Source: Elephas maximus indicus (taxonomy: Eukaryota; Chordata; Mammalia; Proboscidea; Elephantidae). From it: 64,000 nucleotides of DNA. This document shows positions 10,975-22,400 of the stretch, piece by piece. Position numbers and translations under genes: made by a program. Position 1 is the stretch's first letter. The number at the start of each line of letters is the position of its first letter. The DNA lies in assembly GCF_024166365.1 (NCBI RefSeq), contig NC_064831.1, positions 49,725,768-49,789,767 on the forward strand, written 5' to 3'. Under the pieces are notes generated by a model. It was not told the origin of the DNA. It saw only the letters and a list, made by a program, of their open reading frames with translations, and searched no databases.

Positions 10975-12180
10975 CGTGACATCAACTTTCTTCACATCAA
11001 TAAATCACCAAGTTCTATCAGTTCTACTTATCAATAACAATACCATATTTCCTCAATTCTGAAACTCTTTGATAGTCCCCAAAGCAGACATATCTTGTGA
11101 AAATTAAGTACAGGGACTGCTTAGCACAGAGTAGGTGCTCAATGTCCTAATATTATTACTCTCTTTTTACAACCTACATCAGATGGCTCTAGGCAAAGGG
11201 ATGGGTGGTAGCACAGATGGACGTCACTGCTCTGTGTGTGTTAATTTACTGGGCACCGCTGCACGTTTGAGGGACCCCTCATAGTGGGATAGAGAAGCTT
11301 ACTGTACACAATCACAAAAAGACCAGCTTTCACTTAGTCCTGGCGGTAGACGAATTAATGATTTGTGGCCAGGTGGGAGAGTTAGAAGTGATGTAAGTCC
11401 TTGCTGTGACCCTTTTCTGTAATTCCAGTGAAGTCTGAGTAACACCACGGAAGATTAGAATACTTCCACTACAATGCAAGTATCAGTCATGTGATGCCTA
11501 TGAAAGTAATTAAAACTGACAGGAAGAAATCTCAGGTTTTGATGTCTGCACCTCCATCCAAGCAAAAGCAGAGAGGTGTGTATGGTAGCTAACCTGAGTA
11601 TGAGGACTGGTTTCAACTGATGGACTGTAGTACAAATCCTAGGCATTCCACACTGGTTGCCTAGAACCAACTGGAGTCTAATCAGCCTGAAAAAAAAAAA
11701 CAAAACAAAAAACCTGTTCTCTCACAGACATGGCCTCCCACTCAACGTGATGAGCAAAACCCCAAGTACAGATCACCCAAAGGTAACAACCACATTCAAA
11801 GCAAAAGTCTGCATTGAACTACACCTGACAATTTTACTCGTCTGTAATTTTCTAGCCTATACCTGCTAGAAACAAGAGTTTATTAACATTTGTGAATGAA
11901 TGTTTTTCTTGGTTAATGCTATTCAAAGGTTGGCAGCAATACAAAATAAAAAGTAAAGTATAATGTTCCATGTACCCTGCTTTGGGAAAAACATACATTT
12001 ATATTACCTCCGTTCTCAAAAAGGTTTAGTCTTCCTATTTTTTTGTTTGTTTCTTGTGTTACAATGACCGCTTCGTAAGAGGTCAGAAGGGGAGAGATCA
12101 GTATGGTTATGCTTATTAAAAAGCCTCAGAGACACAACTCAGCTTACATTTTGAAGTGTGGGTAGGACTTTAATTCTGAA
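10975..12180. other. Intergenic, mostly unassigned, with a MIR fragment
   Basis: A MIR-like tail, 'cacagagtaggtgctcaatg', lies at about 11100-11160. The rest has no recognisable gene or young repeat. Confidence 0.5.
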
Positions 12181-12183
12181 AGA

Positions 12184-12261
12184 AAACCCGTTGCCGTTGA
12201 TTCCGACTCATAGCAACCCTATAGGACAGAGTAGAACTGCCCCATAGAGCTTCCAAGGAGC
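12184..12261 (-). mobile_element. AfroSINE fragment, 3' half
   Basis: Contains GATTCCGACTCATAGCAACC and GAACTGCCCCATAGAGCTTC, then stops before the tRNA-like head. Confidence 0.85.
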
Positions 12262-12795
12262 TGAAAGAAGGGATTAAAAAAAAAAAAAAAGTGGAAGAAT
12301 CAGCTTAACCAAAGACAAAAAGAGAAATCTTAGGTCCAACTTTCTTTCTTTCTCAAACTTAACTGGAGCAGTCCATGTGAAGGTTAGCAAGAGAATATGG
12401 GAATAGGTTAGACTGGATTACAAGGATGATAGTTAGTGTAAATCCAAGTCAAGCACTCCACCGCCATGCTGGGGTAACGCTCAGGAGATTCATTACTCCA
12501 TCTTGTAGGCCAGTTAACCAGATCTGTACGAAACTCCTACCTGAGTCAATATGCTGCTTACTCCAGCCCTACATTTTTTTCTGTAAGATCAGGGAGTGCA
12601 ATAATTTTTTTCTTTTTTAAGATTAAACTATGACTTTTTCCTTAAGAAATGATTATCCTAATTTTTACAAGCACTATACATTTACTTGACGTTACTGGTT
12701 TTTTTTTCTGGAATACATTTACTATCAACATACTTGTCTCCTAACCGTTATGTTGAACCTTAAAGTAAAAAGTTCATTTTGAACAATTTGTTTTT

Positions 12796-13925
12796 GTGTT
12801 AGGTGTAGTTTTTGGTTCTGACTCATAGCTACCGTGTACAATAGAACCAAACACTGCTCAGTCCTGCACCATCCTCACAATTGCTATATTTGAGCCTGTT
12901 GTTACAACCACTGTGTCAATCCATCTCATTGAGGGTCTCCTCTTTTTCACTGACCTTCTACTTTACCAAGCATGATGTCCTTCTTCAGAGACTGGTCCCT
13001 CCTGTTAACATGTCCAAAGTACATGATTTGTTTGTTCTTCTGGCAGTCCATGGTACAGTCAATATTCTTGGCCAGCACCATAATTCAAAGGCATCAATTC
13101 TTCGGTCTTCCTTATTCATTGTCCAGCTTTCTTACGCATGAGGTGATTGAAAATTCCACAGCTTGGGTCAGGCGCACCTTAGTCCTCAAAGTAACATCTT
13201 TGTTTTTGAACACATGAAAGAGATCTTTTGCAGGAGTTTTGCCCATTGCAGTATGTTGATTTCTTGACTGCTGCTTCTGTGGGCACTGATTGTAGATTTA
13301 AGTAAAATGAGATCCTTGACAACGTCAGTATTTCTTCATTTATCATGTTGTTGCTTATTGGTCCAGTTGTGAGAATTTTTTCTTTGCGTTGAGGTGTAAT
13401 CCATACTGAAGGCTGTAATTGATCTTCATCAGTGCTTCAAGTCCTCTTCACTTTCAGCAAGCAAGGTTGTCACCTGCGTGTGGCAGGTTGCTAATGAGTC
13501 ATCCTGCAATCCTGATGCTGCATTCTTTTTCATATAGTCCAGCTTCTAGGATTATTTGCTCAGCATACAGATTGAATTCAGCATGGTGAAAGGGTACAAC
13601 CCTGATGCACAGCTTTTCTAACTTTAAACCACTATCTAATTTTGTTCAAAGGACTGCCTCTTGGTCTATGTACAGGTCACGTGAGCACAAGTGTTCTAGA
13701 ATTTCCATTCTTTGCAATGTTATCTATTATTTGCTATGATCCACACAGTCGAATACCTTTGCATAGTCAATAAAACACATTTTGGTAAACATCCTTCTGG
13801 TATTCTCTGCTCTCAGCCAAGACCCAGCTGACATCAACAACATCCCTTGTTCCACATCCTCTTCTAAATCCGACTTGAATTTCTGGCAGTTCCCGGTTGA
13901 TATACTGCCACAACCGTTTTTGAGT
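12796..13925 (-). mobile_element. RTE-type LINE, diverged
   Basis: Same order of blocks as the 8414-9657 copy ('ccatctcattgagggtctcc', 'cttattcattgtccagcttt', 'ccacacagtcgaatacc'), with many frame breaks. The YADD region is degraded. It faces the plus-strand copy at 14445. Confidence 0.85.
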
Positions 13926-14444
13926 TACTGTCAGAAGATTTACTTGGGTAAAAATTTTCTCAAAAATTAGAACTAAGAAAAATGCTAGTTACGTGATCTT
14001 TGACAAGGTCAAAGAAAGTCTCCATTTCTTCATGTAAAAAGGGAAAAAACTTCTTTCCAGGGTTGTGAGGATTAGCCAGGAGAATATATTTGACGTGAGT
14101 AGCACTGTCTCACACGTAATATAGTCAGTCATGTTGGTATCATCGTCCAAAGTTTCATTTCTATGCTGTCAAGTAGGTCAGATTTCAGCTTTGGGTGCTT
14201 AACCATGATCACACTCACTACACAATTCTTCAACGTGAAGAAGGGGGACTGTGCGCAATATAAAGATTTGGTCACCATTTTAATAGGTTTATGAAAAGCT
14301 CTTTTGCTGAAGATTACCAACTGTATTATCTCAGCAGAGGAAAAAAGTGACGCTTCCTGTTTACATGCTACCACTCTAAGCACGCCGAACTGGGGCTGAC
14401 CACAGGATGGGGCTGCCAGTAGCCTGCTATTACTAAATTACTTA

Positions 14445-15095
14445 ACAAAAACCCTTACAACTGGACCAATGAGCAACATCACGATAAACAAAGATTGAAG
14501 TTGTCAAGGATTTCATTTTACTTGGATCCACAATCAACAGCCATGAAGCAGCACTCAAAAAATCAAATGATGCATTGCATTGGGTAAATCTGCTGCAAAG
14601 GACCTTTTTAAAGTGTTGAAAAGCAAAGACGTCAACTTGAAGACTAAGGTGTGCCTGACCCAAGCCATGGTATTTTCAGTCACATCACATGCATGTGAAA
14701 GCTGGACAATGAATAAGGAAGCCTGAAGAACTGATGCCTTTGAATTGTGGTGTGGGCGAAAAATATTGAATATACCATGGACTGCCAAAAGAACAAATCT
14801 GTCTTGGAAGAAGTACAACCAGAACGCTCCTTAGAAGCAAGGATGGCGAGACTGCGTCTTACATACTTTGGACATGTTGTCAGGAGGGGTCAGTCCCTGG
14901 AGAAAGACATCATGTTTGGCAAAGTACAGGGTGAACGGAAAAGAGGAAGACCCTCAACGAGGTGGACTGACACAGTGGCTGCAACAACGAGCTCAAGCTT
15001 AACGATTGTAAGGATGGTGCAGGACTGGGCAGTGTTTTGTTCTGTTGTGCGTATGGTTGCTGAGTCGGAAGCAACTTGATGGTACCTACGAACAA
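14445..15095 (+). mobile_element. RTE-type LINE, 3' part
   Basis: Contains GGACCAATGAGCAACATCAC, ACAGTGGCTGCAACAACGAG and a 3' end CAACTTGATGGTACCTACGA then ACAAC. The remaining ORF (EEVQPERSLEARMARLRLTY) is the RTE C-terminus. Confidence 0.87.
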
Positions 15096-15136
15096 CTAAA
15101 TGACAAACGGGGCCAGTCTTTCTGGATCCATCTATA

Positions 15137-15296
15137 AAAAACTAAAATCGGATTGCCGTTGAGTCCGACTCATAGCTACCCTACAAGACAGAGAACTGTC
15201 CCCTAGGGTTTCCAAGCAGTAGCTGGTGGATTCAAACTGTCGACTTTTTGGTTAGCAGCTGAGGTCTTAACCACTGCGCCACCAGGGCTCCAGAGC
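15137..15296 (-). mobile_element. AfroSINE with target-site duplication
   Basis: Minus-strand copy ending CCACCAGGGCTCC. It is flanked by CCATCTATA at 15128-15136 and 15297-15305. Confidence 0.9.
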
Positions 15297-16009
15297 CATC
15301 TATAGTCAGCTGCTAAATTCCAGTCACTCCACCTGGTAACTGATACTCTCCCTGATATTTTAGAAATGCTACATTATTATAATTCCCGGGTTGATAAATA
15401 AGGGAAACCTCTTTCCCTCAAGTACACAAAGATACGAAAACAAAAGTCATACCTTTACGAGAACTTTTTATTGAGAAGTCTAACAATTGGTAAAATTTAG
15501 ATCATTTTAAAATGTACGACACTTGAGTATGGCCAATTCAAGGAATAATTTACATGTCTTACTGACACCACCGTATGTCACTGGGAGTAAGTTTTTGGTT
15601 TTCTTTTGGCTATGGAACTTGTCTAAAGACTGTCTAACTTTTCCTAATTGAGTTACATTTCTTAGTAGGCTTTTCACACCAATGATTACTCTGGTTTTGT
15701 ACTTAAAAAAAAAAAACGCTTTTCTAGGTAAAATTCTATACAGAATTTTCTTTTGCCTTTGCTGATGCTTTCAGAAAAAGTTGCAAGTGATAAAACAGGG
15801 CTGCTAAAATGGGTGCGTTTTTCTAATTTCCCTCGCAAGGAACCGGATGCTCACCACTATCCAGAAGGGGCAAATGCAGAGGCGAAAGTTCACCAGTGGT
15901 CGCCAGGAGCTGGGGCAGGGCAAGAGCTGGGAGCTGCTGCTTGAGGGGCACTGTGTTCCTGCTTGGGGGGATGTAAAGCTCTTGGAAATGGGCAGTGGCG
16001 ACAGTTTCA

Positions 16010-16105
16010 CAACATGGTGAATGTAATTAACGTAACTGAACTGTATACTTAAAAATGGTCAAAAGGGCAAATTTTTGGTTTTATGTACTTTATCACATTA
16101 AAGAA
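16010..16105 (+). mobile_element. Old L1 3' end
   Basis: 'gaactgtatacttaaaaatg' and 'atgtactttatcacattaaa' match the end of L1M-type elements. It lies immediately beyond the GTF2A2 poly(A) signal. Confidence 0.6.
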
Positions 16106-16159
16106 ATGCTTACAAAATATCCTATTACTAGCTTAACAGCTCCACCAGTTATTACTCAG

Positions 16160-16410
16160 TTTACGTTTTAAAATGAGTTTATTAAAGAATGTTTGTAGAA
16201 GGCAACAACTTCTGATTTGTCATTAAAAAAAAGTTAAGTTTCTTCATGCGGTATAATAAAGGTGATACACGAGGCTACTGGAATTCTGACACTACAGCAG
16301 AATGTAGTCATTTCTGCATCGCTAGAATAAATAAAAAGTCTCTTCTATGCTTCTCTTCAAAAAGCGGTGAATAATAAGAGAGATGGAATAAAAAAGCCAT
16401 TTTTTTCTAT
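16160..16410 (-). other. GTF2A2: GTF2A2 3'UTR with poly(A) signal
   Basis: The first canonical AATAAA (minus strand) below the stop codon is at 16183-16178, giving a 3'UTR of about 240 nt. The cleavage point near 16160 is inferred. The 3' end of an old plus-strand L1 lies just beyond, at about 16010-16105. Confidence 0.6.
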
Positions 16411-16436
16411 TCATTCTGTAGTACTGGAGCCAGTAT
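16411..16436 (-). CDS. GTF2A2: GTF2A2 terminal coding exon, codons 102-109 and stop
   Basis: After acceptor TTTTCTAG the exon reads AT ACT GGC TCC AGT ACT ACA GAA TGA. The split codon A|AT gives Asn, so the tail is NTGSSTTE followed by TGA at 16413-16411. The exon is too short for an ORF scan and was found by looking for the expected C-terminus. Confidence 0.95.
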
Positions 16437-19400
16437 CTAGAAAACAGAAGAGAGAGAGTGAATTCAAGGAACTTAATTTTAAATTGAAATATTTAAAAAA
16501 TATACTGAAACATATACACACAACAGGGACTAATGGTGGTAGTGGTGTGCTGTGGGGTAGGGAGAAAAGGAGACAAGGACGAAGGGGGAAGCTGATGACG
16601 GAAGTATCTGAGGACTTAAACAAGACACGCTTACCTCTCCACATCTATGCTAGAAAAAAACCTTGTTCACTACGTTTTGTTCATATAACTGTTACATAAC
16701 CATGTTTTTTTCCTAGGTCCTCTACTGGTCCCCAATTTTTAAATCAAAAAAGAACCGTAACAAATTAATTAGAAGAGAGTTGTATTTAAAGACAGGTCTT
16801 GGTAAGAAACATGCAAATACTAGCTTCTTTACTGGGAACTCAACGTTGTTCCAGAAAGCTGACTTCTGGAACGAAATGTGCTTACTTTATGGCGGCACTT
16901 CATTTATCTGGCATCGCTGATGAACGGTATTTTCTTAACTATTCAAACTCACCTGTCTGTAAACACCAAACCATTTATATTTTAAATTTGGAGAAAAATT
17001 GCTAAGGTTTCACTCTTTTCTGCTGATGCAGAGCAGATGCAACACAACGTAAGCTTTCCTTGAGTACTCCAGGAGGTTTTCCTTTGACGATCCATCACTA
17101 CATTGTGCTGTCAGAGGGAGAGGCCCCTCAGAAGCCACTGGGACAGGCATGGCAGATTTGCTACTTCTCCTCCACTGGGGTTTGGAAAAACGAATAACCT
17201 TTCACCTTTAAGCAAAGGTAATACACTCCAAGGACCCTGAGATGGGAGCTCCTGGGAGTAAAACAGACCTCACATGGACACTGATGTTGCTCAGGTTGCT
17301 CAGAGACCTTCTTTACTCACTTCTCACTTACACTGCTCCTTGTTGTAACGACAAAAACTACCTAAGTGTCTGATGACTACATTAAAAAGTCATCCATGTC
17401 TGAAGTTCTTAGAATGACTGCTCCTAATTAACCCTCTGAAAGGTACAAATCACTGTAACTTTCTGAGACTTTTGAGACTTTCTGACACCTAGAACAGGCT
17501 ATTTCTTTAAAAAGGGCTAAAGGTATTAATTTTACACAGCCATTAAAAATGACATTTAAGACCAGTTAATGCCTTATGTATGAAAAATGATATATTTATA
17601 AATGTGTGTATAGACACACATACACACTACTGGAAAAAACATTTACATAAAAGACTAAAAGGTTATGCAATGTAATATTAAAAGTGGTAAGTTATCTATA
17701 GGTGATGTTACGTATTTTTTTCTTCTGTGTGCTTTTCTGTTATTCTCTACATTTCTTCAATGATTAGTTATTCCTTTTGAAATCCAACATATATAAAACA
17801 AAAAATTCAATCAATTATCTGAGAAATGGTAGGTATTACTCTCTACGTTTGTTTTTTCCTTTTCAAAACTCCCTTTCCTGGAGGATGGCAGTCTTCTCTA
17901 TTTAATTTCAGGAATAGCTGCTTTAAACACAAAAGGTTCAGAAAATACAGTAAAGTAAGCATATGTTTAAAATATAATTAGCAAAAAGGAAAGCACTCAC
18001 TACAGAGTAGAAAGCAGGACATGCAGCTTCCAAAGCACCTGAGGGTCTGAACAAGCTCTGGGTCTGCTGTGGCGACTACACCTGCTCAGGCGTGACAGAC
18101 CGCCACTGGCCATCACGGCTGACAGGGTTTTATGGTTAACTAAATGATCACTTTTAAAAAATGTAAAATGTGTAAGTATCTAGTAACACAAAAATCACGG
18201 GATAAATTGTCAAAATTAATCAACATTTCTTTAAAGAAAAACGTGGTTGTGAAAAGGCTGATATACATTTAACATCTGTAAGGGAAACAAGGAAGAAAAG
18301 CTTATTAATGGGCTTATTTCCCCCTCACGCAAACTCAACTCTGGGAGCAGCCCACCTGTCATGTGCAATGTACATGCTAATGTCACAGAGGACTGTGTGA
18401 GACCTGGATTCAGACGCTAGCTGAGACAGGTGCCAGGTTTCTATAGGGAGGCTTTTCAGATAAAGGTTTTCTAAAGATTCATAAAAACAACATTTCAAGG
18501 AGTTTGGCTTTCACAGTAATGAGGCAAACACTTACTTTTACCATCACAGGCTACGATTTTCACTTTATCCACTTTAATAAGCTCTGTCACCTCTCTGAAT
18601 TCAACATCATTCAAAACAAAAGTCCACACATTATCGCAGAATCTGTATGTATTTAGAGAGCCCTTTAAAACAAAACATTTAGACATACCATGAAGAGTGT
18701 TTTTTTTCTCACATTTTTCTCCAGTGTAACAGAACTCAGCTACCAAGTACACAATTCATAACAGTACAGGTATGCTTATTTAATACTTAGCTTAAGATTT
18801 TCCTTAATTTTAATAATATCACATTTTAATCAAAACACACACACACACAAATCTTAGATAAACTTACTAAGGAAAGAGTTCAACAATATTTTAGTTAGTG
18901 GACTATTTTCAGCCCTGTAGAATCTGCAAATTACTTACTTGAAATCTGAAGAAAAACCCAGTGGAAACTTGAATTTTTGTATTTCTACTGCCCTCATGTG
19001 GCTGCACTGCAAAAGCTCATCGAATCTTTTATAAAAAACACTTTAAAAGCTATGTACTCATTCAAAGGAGCCCTGGGGGCGCAAAAGGTTATACACTTGG
19101 CTGCTAACCAAAAAAGGTTGGCAGTTCGAACCCACTCAGTGGGCTCTGTGGGAAAAAGACCAGGCGATCTGCTTTCGTAAAGATTACAGCCTAGAAAACT
19201 CTAGGGGCATGGGGTCGAATCGATGGCACACAACTACTACTTATTTATATTTATGTGTATGTTAATTCTCCGAATTTTTCAGAAGCAGGGCTTTCTGAGA
19301 AACAATGAAATTAATTTTAACCTTGTGATTTGCTTAGATGCATTATTGTATCAGCCACTAAGACTAACGTTTATTGTCCCACGCAACTGACATTCTTATA

Positions 19401-22400
19401 ATTAATAAAAAGTTCTTTTTTAGAAGCTGGAAAATTTTGGAGAGTGTGGTGGAAGTGCGAGAACAGACAACAGCATACAATCAATACCGTGCGACACAAA
19501 CACACACACGCTCACCAGTGAACTTTAGTTATGTGGGGAGTCATTTACATGCCTAAAAAATAATCTGCAGTTCAGAAAAAAGCATCAAGCACAAAAATGT
19601 TCCCTGCAGGGTAATTTTAACAGCAAAAATTGGATTCAATCTAACTGTTGTACAGTGAGAATGACTGAGGACACGACAGTGTCACAGTGCTGTGGAGGTG
19701 ACTCAGCGAGTACAATGGGGCACAGCCGGGCACTGAGGGTATGGAGGACACAGGGCAGAGACAGTCTCTCAGACAAGGTGAAGTGTAAGTTGAGTCCTGA
19801 AGAACGATTAAGAGTTAATCGGGCGAGAGGTGGGACAGCGGAGAGGAAGAGAAAGAGCTAGAACAGGGCAGGAGGCTCCCAGGACAGAAGGTGTGAGCCG
19901 GCTCTCAGGTGGAGGAGACCGTGCAGAGTCCCACCCTAGGAGCCCTGGGAGGTCCATGAAGGGTGTGAAGCAGGAGTCACAGGATCGGATTTGCCTTTTT
20001 GGTGACAGCTTAAAGAATGGATTAGAGGAGAAGATGACTGTGTAGGGAGATCCCTTGAGAGGCTGAGGCATCTTAGCTGGCTGAATCTGAATTGGAGAAG
20101 TAAAAGTGACTTTGCTACACCAGTAGCAAGGTCATCAAGAGAACTGGAGAGGCGTTAGGAGGTAGAATTGACAGGACTTGACAACTAGATATAGTTGGTT
20201 GCGGTGGGGAGAGATGGATCTAAAGTAACTCTCAAGGTTTTGGCACCACTAACAATGCATTCACAGACAAAGTCGCTTCAGGAGGAAAATTAAAATTTGG
20301 GACTTGAGTTTGAGATATATCCAAGTAATGATATCCAATAAGCAGTTGGAGTTTAGGAGAAAGCATGAGAGACAGAACATATTGAATTTAGCTAAAACCA
20401 TGAGGTTGGATGAGAACAGTCAAGGAGAGGATGTAGAGGTGCCCTAGATAACTCTAAGGAATGCCAACAATTAAGTGATGGGCAGAGATGGAAAAGAACC
20501 ACAAAGGAGATGAGAGGGAGACATCAGAGAATAGAAAAGTTAGGATAGGATCTGGTTCAAGGAAGAACGGGTTTCAAAAAAGAGAATAATCAACAGTATT
20601 ACAAATTGTGTGTTAGATAAAGCAGTAAGGGTGGTTCCGGTGGAGTGGTGAGAAATTAATGTTCGACAAACCACCTATGACATGTTAAATGGAAAAAGAC
20701 ACAAAATTGTAAATTTAAAAAAATACACTAAATTAGATTTGCTCATTGGCTGTAATTTGAGCCTTGGAAGGCAAAAAACAGCCAAATGCCAACCTCAATG
20801 TTCATCTCTGGCATCCCTCAACATGTGTGACCAACGATCCCGTAGTGTCAGCTGCGTCAGTGATGTGAACAAGGCACGTCACTGGGATTCATGGCTAGTG
20901 TATGACTATTTGCCTTCAGATACAGGCATTTTAGACGTGGCTTCAAGTGAAAAATCTACTTATACCTTACATGTTGGAATTCTATTTAACCGGAGTATAA
21001 ATACATATATTCCATTAATTTTACTGCGCACCTAAAATGTTACACAACAAAGCTGTTAATCTTATTTACACAACTATTAAAAACTTTCCAATATTTAAAG
21101 AAATACATTGATAATTAAGAGAGTGCACCAACTAGATAACTTTTGAGCTAACAAATGTTAAAAAGTAAAATTTTAGATTTTTTATATTCAAGAAGTTCCT
21201 TTTATATGAAAATATTTGGTTTTGGCCAAATACTGATTTTAACAGTCAATCATTTGGCCAAATTGTATATTCAAGGCATCTCTAATAAATACATATTTTT
21301 TTTACATCTATCCACAACTAGGCAACACTCTTTAAAAAAATTAAAATTAATATCTTAAAAAGTTAAATAATACATGTTCATTGTAGAAACATCAAAACAG
21401 AGATAGGAAAAAGGAAAACTGTCAGTACAGGGCTATTTTTCTTGATCTTTAAATGTTTTAATGTTTGATTAATTAGTTTGAAGCTCAGTACTAGTAACAT
21501 TTAATCATTACTCTTATTTTACCTGGGGGCATATATTCTCTCAAAAGCATACCATGGTTCTTTAAAAGTCTAGTTATACATCTTAGTTCCACCTGAATTT
21601 TCTCCCTAAAATTTAATTCGGCTGAAGGCCCTTGATAAATAGATTTTAACTTTATTACAAATAAATTTCAACACACAAATTATTAAAGTCTTACCTCTTA
21701 TAATCTAGATTTTATCTTTTAACATTTTTCTAAATAATCTCCCTTATTCATATAAATTATGTTAGATTACTCATATCACTTATTCAAATAAGCTAAGGAT
21801 TAAAATAATTAACATGCTATATAAGATTATTCTATTCTTTCAATGGGCTTTTCATCTTATTGGTAGGCCAGTAAAAATTATTATAAAGCAAAATACATAT
21901 TTAAATGTCATTCAGCAGTACAGCTTTGAAGATTAGGTATTACCAAAGTATTATCTCTTTTGTCTCTGCCATATACACCAAGCTAAAATGAAGGCTATTT
22001 GCAAATATTCTTGACTTAAAATCGACCAAGTTCGCCGTAACCCAGAAGCGCAGGGTGATGAAGGCCTGCACTGAAGTATCAGAGATGGGAAAAGAAAAAG
22101 CAAGGATGGAAAAGTAAGTCCTGGTCAAGACTGAGGAATTAATTTCAGCTTCTGAAAACAGACAAAACACTGTTCAAGAGAAATGCAAATGTCAAATTAC
22201 CTTTAATTCTAACAAAATAGATCCAAACCAGAAACCTACAATATAGCAACTAGAAGGCTATTCAGGTTTTGTAAGTCTTACTGACTCCAATAAGGAGTTG
22301 AACAAATTTTCTACATGGGCATGGGCTTATTTATTAACATGAATCAATTTAAAGATGTTTTAAAATGACAAACTGAACAGATTTCTACATGATTATACCA

